In this document: piece after piece, positions 1 through 9,264 of the stretch | Layout of the letters: every line of letters starts with the position of its first letter | Position numbering within the stretch: the first letter of the stretch is position 1 | Origin: Pseudanabaena sp. FACHB-2040 | GTDB lineage: Bacteria > Cyanobacteriota > Cyanobacteriia > Phormidesmidales > Phormidesmidaceae | Assembly (NCBI RefSeq): GCF_014696715.1 | Contig: NZ_JACJQO010000022.1 | Coordinates: forward strand, 186,001-250,000 | Reading direction: 5' to 3' | DNA: 64,000 nt | Position numbers and translations under genes: made by a program | The notes under the pieces: generated by a model | Seen by the model: only the letters and a program-made list of their open reading frames with translations | What the model was told of the DNA's origin: nothing | Database searches by the model: none

Positions 1-655
1 CTAGGCCCGACTCGCGCACCCAGTCGGGAGCTAGCTGCAACACCCCAGCATAAATCGGAAAAACACCCCCCAAGCCAATCATCACGGCCTGCACTTTGCC
101 CTTATGCTGGTGCATCCAGGTTTCCTGCTTAGGACACCCCAACGCTAGAAATAAGATGCCTGCCCCACTATCGTTAATCTGCTGGATGATCTCTCTATCT
201 TCCTGCTCAGTGAGCGGGCGAAAGGGCAGTGGCTGCATGTCGGCTATTTCCAGGTTAGGAAACTCCCGCTGCAGCCGCTGCCGCATCAGGTCCAGCGTGG
301 AGGCATCGGTACCTAAAAAGAAGATTGGAACTTTCTCAGCAGAGGCTCGCTGGCACACTGCCAAGAAAATATCCATACCCGCAACCCGGTCATGACAATA
401 GCCCCGAATCAGGTTTAGCATCCAGACCAGGGGCATGCCGTCAGGCGTTATCAAATCAGCGTTGAGCAATACCTTGGAGAACGGCTCGTTCCAGCGGGCC
501 TCCATCAGCATGTGGACGTTTGAGACGCAGACGAATCGACTGGAGTGCTCTCTAGCCCAATCAAAAATCAGGTCAATCTGAGCCTCAAAGGGAAGGGCGG
601 AAACAGGAAACCCAAGAACATTCTCTTGGCAGGGAACTAATTCCAGAGTAGTCAT
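1..655 (-). CDS. WecG/TagA/CpsF family glycosyltransferase, partial (C-terminus beyond window)
   Basis: The 218 visible codons run leftward from ATG at 655-653 and leave the window without a stop. The protein matches the WecG/TagA/CpsF family, which transfers N-acetylmannosamine-type sugars to lipid-linked acceptors for teichoic acid, enterobacterial common antigen or exopolysaccharide. Visible family hallmarks are VSNVHMLMEAR near residues 44-54, the core NADLITPDGMPLVW near 65-78 with its conserved Asp and Asp-Gly, the FFLGT strand near 112, and the LGCPKQE motif near 175. Family members are about 240-260 residues, so only the last 25-40 residues are missing. It is transcribed away from the export genes that start at 2455 and probably adds a sugar to the polysaccharide they handle. 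The acceptor cannot be told from sequence. Confidence 0.9.
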   Translation of the reverse strand, partial: MTTLELVPCQENVLGFPVSALPFEAQIDLIFDWAREHSSRFVCVSNVHMLMEARWNEPFSKVLLNADLITPDGMPLVWMLNLIRGYCHDRVAGMDIFLAVCQRASAEKVPIFFLGTDASTLDLMRQRLQREFPNLEIADMQPLPFRPLTEQEDREIIQQINDSGAGILFLALGCPKQETWMHQHKGKVQAVMIGLGGVFPIYAGVLQLAPDWVRESGL

Positions 656-2454
656 TTCTATGGAACAGGTAAGAGGAACGGGAAAAGACGACTAACAGGC
701 GTCCTAAGAGATCAACCGGGGATCACTTAAATGCAGGATTTACTCAGAGTCAACTCTGCCCGAAGCGCCCTTAACACTCCACACAAAAGCAACCTGTTCT
801 GCACCCACACAGAGTTGCTCCTGTTAGCGGCAGGGCTGAAAATACTAAACACACAATTCCTCGAAAAACACTGGTGGCAAGAGAGTGAAACGTCTCATCA
901 CCACAAAGTAACCCTTCATCAAACAATCTCTAGCTACAAAAGCCCTTTGAGAAACATCAGACAGCTAGTATCTAACGTCCCAAACTGAATATTGTTTGAG
1001 GATAGGTGCCTTACTACCCACAGGTAGGAAGGTTTTCGAGTTTTATGTGATTCAAACAGAGCTAAAGATTAAGACTGAGAAACTTCCTCCAAAACGTTTT
1101 CAGGCGTCAACAAGCCTTTGTATCCCTTATAGATCGTCCCCTACAAAAGGCAGAATATCGCCCGAAAACCGACATAGCCGTAACTTATTGACCTGGCTAT
1201 GCCATCGGTAGAACCCACTTTACCGGCAACCCTGTTTAAGCTGCTTCAGCACACGCAAATGTACTTTTAGCAAACTTTGCAACAAAAGTCCCCTCCATGT
1301 CTACCCAAATTTGCACAAAATCTTGAATCTGGCAAGAAGGGTGTCTCTTCTATCGTTCCGACGTTCCCACTGGGGGAACATCGTTATCAGAGATTTATGC
1401 TTGGGTTAACATCCTCAACAATGCCATAGCAGGCGACAAATACGTAAAAGTACGGATTTGGTTTCAAAGTCTCTTCATTGTTGGCTCTATTTTTACAAGC
1501 TAGTACGTAAACCTCTCACAATTATCCGGATAGGCTGCCTGCACCTCTGAAAGAAAGGAGCAACTTATCAGCTTTAGCCAGATCTCAGGCTCCGCGAACA
1601 TTCTTTCAGCCACAGTCAAAATCTCTACAACCTAGAATAGGCAATGGTTACCTCCCCCTTCAGAGCTAGACAATGCCTGTGTAGGCTGGACCTATCCCTA
1701 TCCCTTCCAGAGCACATTAAAACAACAGGCAAGCCCTTTAAAGAGTCTCTAGCAATACAGTTTCTTCTATTGCCCCCTCTCTATGAAGAAGCCAACGATA
1801 TTCGAGCTAGCGCGGCTCTGTAAAAGAGTATACTGATTCTTCGATAGGAGCACTGTACAGGTATTGGTGTTCACTTCAATGAGCCTGGCCTGTAGCCTAA
1901 GATTCAATTCCTAGGCGCAAGCAACTCCAATTGGCAAAAGATCTACAAGATCTACAGCAAAATCTATATCTATAGGGTTCTGAGTTCTGAACTAGCCTCG
2001 ATAGGAGCGCGCAACTAGGGCACCAAACAGAAAGCAGCATCTTCTTTGGAAGCTAATAAGTTGTTTAAGCAGTACATGGCTTATCGGGATCCGCTTTGAT
2101 CCGCCAAAGCCTTTTTGAACTGCCCTTTTGGTGCAAAAAAAGGAGGGCTCTCTTCTCCCTTTCCAAGGGGAGCAGGGGAGATCTCAACCAACTTAATCCC
2201 AGAGCTAGTAGGTTCTCGCAGGCTGAGTTTCGCAAGCTCGAAACCAGTCTACAAAAGGAACTAGACACTCCACTAGGAAGGAATTGATGCGCAGTTCCTT
2301 CACTCCTGGTAGATAAAGACCCAGTAAAAATGGCGTGAATTAAGGAACCCGTTCGGCTGATCCTTGCGGTTTCTTTTTAGGGTAGCTGAAGGGTGTAGTG
2401 ATGCCCGTCTGTGTGAGTCTGCATTAAAAAATTTCTTCTAAACCTTCTAACGCT
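656..2454. other. 1.8 kb gene-free region between divergent glycosyltransferase and export genes
   Basis: I find no convincing gene. Open frames at 731-988, 996-1211 and 2065-2287 have no recognisable domains, and composition is more AT-rich than the flanking genes. Visible elements are two TACGTAAA motifs about 63 bp apart (near 1440 and 1503), short inverted repeats at 1014-1027 and 1364-1379, a duplicated AGATCTACA near 1940, and a segment at 2150-2180 that looks like a common cyanobacterial intergenic repeat. From 2345 to 2390 a GGAACC...GGTTTC inverted segment followed by a T-run precedes the export gene and could be an attenuator in its leader. The region must hold the promoters of both divergent units. 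Confidence 0.5.
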
Positions 2455-3933
2455 ATGGCTTCTAGGCCCTTTTATTTAAATCAGCTATCTTCACTCAAGG
2501 TCAGCTCAGCTCTAGGGCTGTTGGTGGTAGCCGGGTGGCTACTGGCTCCCCCTGCCGCTGCCCAAACCATGCAAAGCCTGCCCCTAGCTCCCTCGCGAGC
2601 CGTCGCCCCACCCCCCCAGGCAGACAGCTCCTACAGCCTAGGAGCCGGGGATATCGTGAGAGTTGACCTGTTCCGCCTACCCCAATACAGCGGCGAGCAG
2701 CAGGTTCAGGCAGATGGCAGCCTCAACTTGCCCCTAGTGGGGCGGGTATCAGTCTTCAATATGACCCTAGAGCAAGCCTCTAGCACAATTTCAAACGCCT
2801 ACAGCCAGGTTTTGCGGCGGCCCATTGTTGCCCTCACCCTGCTGCAGCGTCGTCCGCTGACAGTTGGCATTGCCGGTGAGGTCAACCGCCCCGGCGCTTA
2901 TACCCTATCCAATGAAACGACCAGTTTCCCCACCCTTGCCCGGCTACTCGAAACAGCAGAAGGCGTGACCCAAAGCGCCGACCTGCAGCAGGTGGAGGTG
3001 CGCCGCCAGACTGCCCAGGGCACTCAGACCATCACAGTCGATCTCTGGCAGCTACTGCGCACTGGCGACTCGCGCTACGACATTGCGCTGCGCGATGGCG
3101 ACAGCGTCTTTATCCCGTCAACCCAGGTTTCTCTAGAAGACGGAATGCTGCTGGCCAACGCCAGCTTTGCCGCCAGCAGCACACAACCGGTTAATATCTC
3201 TGTCGTCGGTGAAGTTTTTCGTCCGGGGCCATACACCCTGCGCGGCGGCCCCACCCGCACAGGTCAAGCCGGAGTCCCTGGCGGGGAAGCCGGCAGCAAC
3301 TCCAGCACCGTTAACCGCCCTGTGACCGTAACCGACGCTATTCAGGTCGCAGGCGGCATCAAGCCAATGGCTAACTTGCGACAGGTACAGGTGCGCCGCT
3401 TTCCCCGCAGCGGTAGTGAGCAGGTCTTTACCGTTGATCTCTGGCAGCTGCTCTCAACAGGTGACCTGCGGCAAAACCCCATTCTGCAGGAGGGAGACAC
3501 CGTCATTATCCCCACAGCGACCAGCACCCCCAGCGCCCTAGAAGCGGCTCAGCTGGCCGAGGCCAGCTTCTCGCCGAATACGATTCGCATCAATGTGGTG
3601 GGTGAGGTCAAGCAAAGCGGTCTTTTAGAGATGCCGCCCAACACGTCGCTCAACCAGGCCCTGCTGGCAGCCGGCGGCTTTAATAATCGAGCCCGACAAG
3701 ACACCGTGCTACTAGTCCGGCTCAACCCAGATGGCACAGTGATTCGTCAGCCTGTGGAGGTTAACTTCGCGGAGGGCATTGATGAAGCTAACAATCCCGC
3801 CCTCCGCAACAACGACGTTGTGATTGTCGAGCGCTCTGGCCTGGCTGGAGTATCCGATACTCTGGGCCTCGTTGCAGATCCGATCTCAAGGTTCTTAAAC
3901 CTGTTCACGCTCCCCTTCCGCATCTTTAACTAA
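2455..3933 (+). CDS. Polysaccharide export protein with SLBB domains (Wza/KpsD-like)
   Basis: This 492-residue protein begins with a clear signal peptide (residues 1-36, cleavage after APPAAA). A polysaccharide export domain follows near 55-130 (YSLGAGDIVRVDLF, then DGSLNLPLVG). Three SLBB units follow near 133-220, 245-345 and 378-465, each containing a GEV..PG..-type turn. In the Wza family such proteins form the outer-membrane or periplasmic channel for capsule and exopolysaccharide. The gene lies 81 bp before a Wzc/GumC-like gene, the usual partner, so the two probably form one operon. A paralogous pair lies at 46641-47939 and 44344-46557. The exported polymer is unknown. Confidence 0.9.
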   Translation: MASRPFYLNQLSSLKVSSALGLLVVAGWLLAPPAAAQTMQSLPLAPSRAVAPPPQADSSYSLGAGDIVRVDLFRLPQYSGEQQVQADGSLNLPLVGRVSVFNMTLEQASSTISNAYSQVLRRPIVALTLLQRRPLTVGIAGEVNRPGAYTLSNETTSFPTLARLLETAEGVTQSADLQQVEVRRQTAQGTQTITVDLWQLLRTGDSRYDIALRDGDSVFIPSTQVSLEDGMLLANASFAASSTQPVNISVVGEVFRPGPYTLRGGPTRTGQAGVPGGEAGSNSSTVNRPVTVTDAIQVAGGIKPMANLRQVQVRRFPRSGSEQVFTVDLWQLLSTGDLRQNPILQEGDTVIIPTATSTPSALEAAQLAEASFSPNTIRINVVGEVKQSGLLEMPPNTSLNQALLAAGGFNNRARQDTVLLVRLNPDGTVIRQPVEVNFAEGIDEANNPALRNNDVVIVERSGLAGVSDTLGLVADPISRFLNLFTLPFRIFN

Positions 3934-4014
3934 TCCGAAAACTGACCCCGATCCTGCAGTCTTACTCTGGCCCCCACTCACCCCTAGCCCGCTGACCTTA
4001 TTTCAGGAACTGCC

Positions 4015-6201
4015 ATGACACCTCAGCCGCTGCAGCAGCTATTTCCCTCTGGCTCAGCCGCCCCTACCAAGCCCGACTCAGATGCCGAGGGCAGCCTTGA
4101 GCTGGGCCGGGTATTTGCCGCTCTCCGGCGCAGAGCCCTGCTTATTCTTGGCGTTACCGTTGCCGTTGCCGCCGCCGCTGGCGTCAGAACTTTCCTCAGC
4201 CCGCCCACCTACGTCGCTCAGTTTGAGATTTTAATTCAACCCTCTAGTGCTGAGCTTGAGGCGATTTCTGCCGTTGCCGGTGTGCCGGTAGCGAGAGACA
4301 ATCGCACTCTTAGCCTGGCTGACCAAACCAAAATTCTGACCAGCCCAGATGTGCTGGCCCCTGTGGTCAAGGCGATTCAGGAAGAGCAGCCTGAAATCTG
4401 TACTTTCATCGGTCTGATGAATCGATCCCAAGATGAGGCCTGCTACGACAAGATTCGAGAAAATTTGAGTATCCAATTGACAGAGCGTAAATCTACCGCT
4501 GAGGATCAGTCCAGAATCTTTAGCGCATATTACGTAGGAGGTACTCAGGAGGAGGCTGAGAAAGTAACAAACCTGGTTGCCCAAACCTTTCTTGACTACG
4601 GATTGGCCTCTCGTCAGCGAGACATTCAGCAGGGCCTAGACTTTTTAGAGACTAAGCTGCCCGATGTTGGGGGACAAGTGAACAAGCTGCAGGGCGAGCT
4701 GCAGACCCTGCGCCAGCAAAACAATCTGATTACTCCAGAGGCTGAAGGCGAACAGCTCAATGCTCAGATCAGGCAGTTTCGAGCCGAGTATCTAGCCATT
4801 CAAATTGAGCTAGATGAAGCGATTGCCCTGTTTAACGATCTACAGCAGCAGCAACAGCAGCAATCTCAGGAGTTTGTCGCCTCGCCGGCCCTCAGCGGTA
4901 GCCAGCGTTATCAGGCTCTGGTGCAGGAGCTGCTAAAGCTAGAGAGCCAGATTGCCGAAGCCTCAACGCTGTTTCTCGAAAACAGCCCAGATATCGAAGC
5001 TCTGCAGGAGCAGCGCCAAAATCTCTTAGACCTGCTGGCCCGAGAAGGTCTGCAGGCCCAGCGAGAATTGGTCAGCCAGATTCGCACTTTGGAGACGCGA
5101 GAGGAAGCTTTAGCTAGCACCCTAGCTGAGCTAAATGTGAATGTCGATCAGTTAGCAGGTGTTTCCCGCGAGTTTACCGATATCGACCTAGAGCTTAAGA
5201 TTGCCACTGAAAACTTAAACCGGCTACTGGAGCGGCGCGAAGCCCTGCAGATTGAAGCGGCCCAGCGAGAGCTTCCCTGGCAGTTGATTACCCCGCCCGT
5301 CATTACTGAAAACACTGCCAGCTTACCTCGCAACGTGGCCTTGGGCCTGGTTCTGGGGCTGCTGCTGGGGGTTGGCTTGGCTCTCACCATCGACACCGCC
5401 AAAGACAGGCTCTACACACCTGCCGACCTCAAGCGCCTAACGCCCCTGCCCATTCTAGGCCTGATTCCTCACTACGCTCTTCCAGATCCAGCAGAGGCCC
5501 GACAGGCAGTACCGGCCCTGGCCGGAGGCGGCCCCCCCGGCAGAGCAGGAGGGTTGAGCAACGGGTCTAAACCTTCAAGGGACTGGCAGGCGTTTCAGGA
5601 GTCTTTTCGATCTCTCATAACCAACATCCGCCAAGTCAGCACCGAAACGCCAATTCGCTCGATGGTCATCAGTTCGGCGGAGCCCCAGGAAGGCAAATCT
5701 ACAGTAGCCGCCTATCTGGCTCAGGCGGCGGCTGCCATGGGTGAACGGGTGCTGCTCATTGATGCAGACCTGCGCTTGCCCTACCTACATGAGTTTTTTG
5801 GGCTTACCAACACCGTTGGCCTGGTCAATCTTTTAACCGAGGAGTTCGATACCAAAAATGTGATTCACCGATCGAAGACCGAGCCTAATCTCTTTGTGCT
5901 AACCACTGGCACCGCCTTGGCCGATCCGGTGCGGCTGCTCTCTGCCAGAGCCATTAACCAGCTCATGAACAAGATCAGAAAAAACTACGACCTGATTATT
6001 TTCGACGCCCCCTCAGTCCATGAATATGCCGATGCTGCCCTCATCGGAGCCGAAACCGACGGCATGGTTCTAGTCTCTAATCTCGGTAAGCTCAAGTCGG
6101 CCCAGCTTGAGCAGGCACTAGAGAAGCTCTGGATTTCTAAAATTTCTGTGCTCGGTATCGTTGCCCGCGAAGCCTCCCCCGAAGCCATTTTCCAGCTATA
6201 G
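4015..6201 (+). CDS. Wzc/GumC-like polysaccharide copolymerase with C-terminal BY-kinase-type ATPase
   Basis: The 728-residue protein has a cytoplasmic N-terminus, TM1 near residues 40-60, a Wzz-type periplasmic domain, a long coiled coil (about 215-420, with a polyglutamine run near 280), TM2 near 440-460, and a ParA/MinD-type ATPase from about 530. The Walker A' motif reads SAEPQEGKST near 554-563, and VLLIDADLR follows. In this family the protein controls chain length and coordinates export through tyrosine autophosphorylation. The C-terminus (last residues SPEAIFQL) has no tyrosine cluster, so autophosphorylation of the usual kind is doubtful. It directly follows the SLBB gene and probably forms an envelope-spanning complex with it. 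Confidence 0.88.
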   Translation: MTPQPLQQLFPSGSAAPTKPDSDAEGSLELGRVFAALRRRALLILGVTVAVAAAAGVRTFLSPPTYVAQFEILIQPSSAELEAISAVAGVPVARDNRTLSLADQTKILTSPDVLAPVVKAIQEEQPEICTFIGLMNRSQDEACYDKIRENLSIQLTERKSTAEDQSRIFSAYYVGGTQEEAEKVTNLVAQTFLDYGLASRQRDIQQGLDFLETKLPDVGGQVNKLQGELQTLRQQNNLITPEAEGEQLNAQIRQFRAEYLAIQIELDEAIALFNDLQQQQQQQSQEFVASPALSGSQRYQALVQELLKLESQIAEASTLFLENSPDIEALQEQRQNLLDLLAREGLQAQRELVSQIRTLETREEALASTLAELNVNVDQLAGVSREFTDIDLELKIATENLNRLLERREALQIEAAQRELPWQLITPPVITENTASLPRNVALGLVLGLLLGVGLALTIDTAKDRLYTPADLKRLTPLPILGLIPHYALPDPAEARQAVPALAGGGPPGRAGGLSNGSKPSRDWQAFQESFRSLITNIRQVSTETPIRSMVISSAEPQEGKSTVAAYLAQAAAAMGERVLLIDADLRLPYLHEFFGLTNTVGLVNLLTEEFDTKNVIHRSKTEPNLFVLTTGTALADPVRLLSARAINQLMNKIRKNYDLIIFDAPSVHEYADAALIGAETDGMVLVSNLGKLKSAQLEQALEKLWISKISVLGIVAREASPEAIFQL

Positions 6202-6206
6202 CCCCC

Positions 6207-6238
6207 GTAGGTTGGCTATAGCGCAGCGAAACCCAACA
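6207..6238. repeat. Dispersed GTAGGTTGG...ACCCAAC inverted repeat, copy 1
   Basis: The segment reads GTAGGTTGG, a short GCGCAGCGAA core, and ACCCAACA, so the ends can pair. It sits just after the Wzc-like gene. Related copies occur at 11082, 13784, 16651, 16735 and 41411, always between genes. It may act as a hairpin at a transcript end. Confidence 0.7.
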
Positions 6239-6352
6239 CCCCAAAAGTCCGTTACGTCTCACAAACTAACCGACAACCCTCACCCAACAACAAAACCGCT
6301 CTCCATCAATTTGCCACCTGTCACTAAATTAAAGCTGTAAGGCGCAAAATCA

Positions 6353-7666
6353 ATGCATCAACCAACGTTGAACACCGCTCAGATCCCGTCTTCCGTCCGG
6401 GTGTATATCAGCCCAGCCTCTAGAGATATCCAGAGAAAAAAGGCTGCCGCTGCAGCAGCACTCCTCCGCAGAGATCAGTCTTCTAGGGAGCAACCCTTCA
6501 GTTCTAGCGAGTTTGCCCCAGTCAATCCTGCTGCAGCCCAACCTCAAGCCCAACCCCATCAGCCTCCCCGCCGCTCCCCCTTACATGAGCCCGGCACCCA
6601 GGCAGCCCTTATGGGAGTCGGCAGCTTAGCCCTGGCCTCTGCTCTAGGCCTGTGGCTCACCACCGAAGCTAACCAACAGCAGGCCACCGCCCCACAACTG
6701 CTGCCCCCGGCCCAGGCCCAGACTGCCGAACAAGGCTCACTACCAGTGCCAGCGCCAGCCCCCCTCGCCTCAGAGCCTGTGCCCACAGCGCCTGCCCCAA
6801 CAGATCTCCCTGCTGCCCAGCAGGCCCCATCTTCGACCCCCCGCTGGACTACCGTTCCTGTCCCTTCAAACGGTGCGCCAGCAGCTTCCTTCAGTCGCTT
6901 TAAAGTTGCCGACACCCTGCAGCAGATGGTCGATCGGCAGGCAGCAGACCTTGCAGCAGCTCAAGCGAACGCAAGATCTGCCTCTAGCAGCGCTGCTTCC
7001 CCGCCCCCAAGTGCCAGCCCAACTGCCCAAGTAAACGGGCAAGCAACCAGCGCCACCAGTCCTCGCAGCATGTCTGCGTTTTCTGCTAGCCATAGCTATA
7101 CTCGCGGTCTGCCCCCAATCCTGCCCACAGCACCAACCGCCGCCACGCTTCAGGTCTCCCCTTCACCCGTAGCAGGGCCAGCCCCAACCGCCAGCATTTC
7201 GCAGCAAAGCCCCACACAGCCCAGTGCCCACGTCAACCCCTCAGTTATCCAGGCTCAGCGCCCCTCCGTTGCGCCTGCCGTAACAGTCGCACCTGCCCTA
7301 CCAGTCATGACCGCTCCGGCTTCCCCAGTTGCTGGCTCTTCCGCCACTGAGCCCCCAATTACAACTCCGCCAATCACGGTCGCCCCTGAAGCAGCCCCTG
7401 ATCCCAAGGCCCCCGCTCAGCCGCAGGAAGCCCTCAAAGCGCCCCAGCAGCCCCTGGCCATAGCCCTTACCCCTGAGCTCAGCCAAGACCTCGCTTCAAT
7501 TAATGAACTCAGCTCTTTTCCCGTTCTTCAGGTTGATTGGGCTACATACCAGCAAGCTTGGGCAGCCTTGCAAGTCAATCCAGAACAGATACCTGCAGCA
7601 CCACTCAGCGGCTACATCGACTATTCAAGAAGTTTGGTTGTTGTTCCTATAGATGTTGGCCAATAG
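6353..7666 (+). CDS. Proline/alanine-rich single-TM protein of unknown function
   Basis: I do not recognise this 437-residue protein. Residues 1-80 are hydrophilic with an alanine/arginine patch. One membrane segment lies near 84-103, and residues 105-370 are a low-complexity stretch rich in Pro, Ala, Ser and Gln. A short folded-looking C-terminal part (about 371-437) begins LTPELSQDLASINELSS. The topology is like TonB- or FtsN-type proteins that span the periplasm, but no specific domain is visible. It lies 151 bp after the Wzc-like gene and its end nearly touches the next membrane protein, so it may be part of the polysaccharide cluster. Its envelope role is inferred only from topology and context. 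Confidence 0.7.
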   Translation: MHQPTLNTAQIPSSVRVYISPASRDIQRKKAAAAAALLRRDQSSREQPFSSSEFAPVNPAAAQPQAQPHQPPRRSPLHEPGTQAALMGVGSLALASALGLWLTTEANQQQATAPQLLPPAQAQTAEQGSLPVPAPAPLASEPVPTAPAPTDLPAAQQAPSSTPRWTTVPVPSNGAPAASFSRFKVADTLQQMVDRQAADLAAAQANARSASSSAASPPPSASPTAQVNGQATSATSPRSMSAFSASHSYTRGLPPILPTAPTAATLQVSPSPVAGPAPTASISQQSPTQPSAHVNPSVIQAQRPSVAPAVTVAPALPVMTAPASPVAGSSATEPPITTPPITVAPEAAPDPKAPAQPQEALKAPQQPLAIALTPELSQDLASINELSSFPVLQVDWATYQQAWAALQVNPEQIPAAPLSGYIDYSRSLVVVPIDVGQ

Positions 7667-7688
7667 GGGAGGAGGCAAGGGTGTTGTC

Positions 7689-8822
7689 ATGAACGCTACT
7701 CTTAAATTCTCAATCAGCTCAGTTACGTTATTCTTTTTTTTAACTGGGCTTACTTATACCATTTTGTTCTTCGCCACGGGTCAGCTTCAGGACCCGTTGT
7801 GGGCTGATGAGCAGACTTTTCTCGCTACTAGCGAGAGCTTTAGCAATCGCTTAATACCAAGCCTAGAGCAGTTAAGAAGCTATCAGGAACTTAATACACC
7901 CCTGCCTTTTATTATTTATGGGCAAGTTATCTATTTCTTTAAAGGGGCTCCTTTTACCGCCAGACTGTTAAACCTTCTACTTTCAATAGTCATTGCTGCC
8001 CTTATTGGCTGGCCTAAGAGCCGGAAGAGATTTGAATCTATCCTATCGTTGATGGGGCTGTTCCTATTTCCTTACTTTTTATGGTTTAGTACTCGTTTCT
8101 ACACTGATATCTTCGCTGTTTTCTTTACATTGCTCGGAGTGTTTTTTTACCGGCAGAAGAATCATGTAGCAAGTGGAGTTATGTTTCTACTTGGAATAGC
8201 TTCTCGCCAGTTCATATTAGCCTTTCCTCTTGCGACCGCAGCCCACGAACTGCTTATTGCTATTCGTGAAAAAAGACGTCCTAGCCTCAGCTTCTTTCTC
8301 CCTTCTATAGCAGCCCTATCGATTGTGGGCTGGGTATTATTCTTTGGTGGTTTAGCACCCCAAACTGCTCTCTCTGTAAGAAATGTACCTGCTGTGCAGC
8401 AGTCCTTATGGGCCCTTACTCCTGAGAGCGGGCTGTATTTTCTGGCAGTAATAGGATTCTTTTATGTCATTCCAGAGTCTCTGCTTTTTCGCCAACATTT
8501 TGCTGAGCAGCCTCTCTGGAGCAAAAAGAATTTGCTGATTGCTGCAGGATTAATGACAGCTTTTATTCTTTCTCCAAACCTTGTGTTTGCTAAGGGCGTC
8601 GTTTGGAAAATCTCCAGTTTTTTGCCAATTGGCTGGCTCAAGTTGGCTTTTTTGTACGTGATGGCTCTTTTACCCTGCTTAAGGTTTTCTCGAATCAGCT
8701 TTCCCTTTTTGATTTTATTTTTTAATTTGCTGATTATGATGAAGGCTTTTCCCTGGGACAAGTATGCGCTACCAATCATAGTCATCTTTTGGTATTTGAA
8801 GTCTAAAGATGAAATGAGCTAG
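7689..8822 (+). CDS. Multi-pass membrane protein, candidate GT-C (ALG10/DIE2-like) glycosyltransferase
   Basis: The 377-residue protein has about nine to ten hydrophobic segments. I prefer ATG 7689 because AGGGGAGGAGGCAAGG lies just upstream; ATG 7653 would overlap the previous gene. After TM1 comes PLWADEQTF, an acidic pair in the first outside loop as in GT-C enzymes that use lipid-phosphate sugars. Also visible are ELNTPLPF, GIASRQFIL in a later TM and FPWDKYALP near the end. These recall the DE..., TTPPGLY and RQTN motifs of ALG10, but that is a weak, by-eye likeness. The gene is clearly more AT-rich than its neighbours, suggesting transfer. It may build or attach a sugar for the adjacent export system. 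Confidence 0.6.
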   Translation: MNATLKFSISSVTLFFFLTGLTYTILFFATGQLQDPLWADEQTFLATSESFSNRLIPSLEQLRSYQELNTPLPFIIYGQVIYFFKGAPFTARLLNLLLSIVIAALIGWPKSRKRFESILSLMGLFLFPYFLWFSTRFYTDIFAVFFTLLGVFFYRQKNHVASGVMFLLGIASRQFILAFPLATAAHELLIAIREKRRPSLSFFLPSIAALSIVGWVLFFGGLAPQTALSVRNVPAVQQSLWALTPESGLYFLAVIGFFYVIPESLLFRQHFAEQPLWSKKNLLIAAGLMTAFILSPNLVFAKGVVWKISSFLPIGWLKLAFLYVMALLPCLRFSRISFPFLILFFNLLIMMKAFPWDKYALPIIVIFWYLKSKDEMS

Positions 8823-9264
8823 GCCCCAGCACATTAGGGTGCGCTGTCGCCTTGATGCAACACATCGATTCGCTAACGAAGCCTGCTTCTCACTAAATCT
8901 GGTGCGTCACGCGCTGCGATGACGCATGCTACTGATGCCACTGGTATAAGCTCAGTCTGTACAACTTAAGCTTACAGCCCAAAGGGGAGCCCAAAGGGCT
9001 CCCTTGAGTAGACTCAGCGGGTTTGTAGGCAATTCCCTAAGCCTGAAGATTCTCTCTCGTGAAATGTCCCTAGAGAGAACCTTTTTGTTACAAACCTACT
9101 CAGACTTTTGCTTTGCGACAGCCTGTGTTGCCTGGTTCAGAAGGCTAGCCAACCTGCTGTAGGGCACTGCCGCTGCTGCAATTCTTTAGGCTGCATTAAA
9201 CAACCCAACTCTCTAACAATCACCCGCCCATGTTCGACTGCAGAGATGGCTGGTAAACGAGAGC
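8823..9264. other. Intergenic region with hairpins and a REP-like element
   Basis: No gene is visible. A REP-like inverted element, GCGTCA...TGACGC, lies near 8908-8930; a relative occurs near 16700. A perfect hairpin, GGGAGCCC-AAA-GGGCTCCC, lies at 8985-9003. A terminator-like hairpin follows at 9050-9087. Confidence 0.6.
9050..9087 (+). terminator. Candidate Rho-independent terminator
   Basis: TTCTCTC (9050-9056) can pair with GAGAGAA (9073-9079), and CC plus a five-T run follow. It would end transcripts coming from the membrane protein gene that stops at 8822, with a long 3' tail. Confidence 0.45.

Noticed and set aside
731-1211. Two open frames in the 1.8 kb gap
   Set aside because: No ribosome binding site, domains or protein-like composition; both look like chance frames in AT-richer DNA.
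2065-2287. Overlapping frames on both strands
   Set aside because: The shared segment resembles a common intergenic repeat and neither frame has a supported start.
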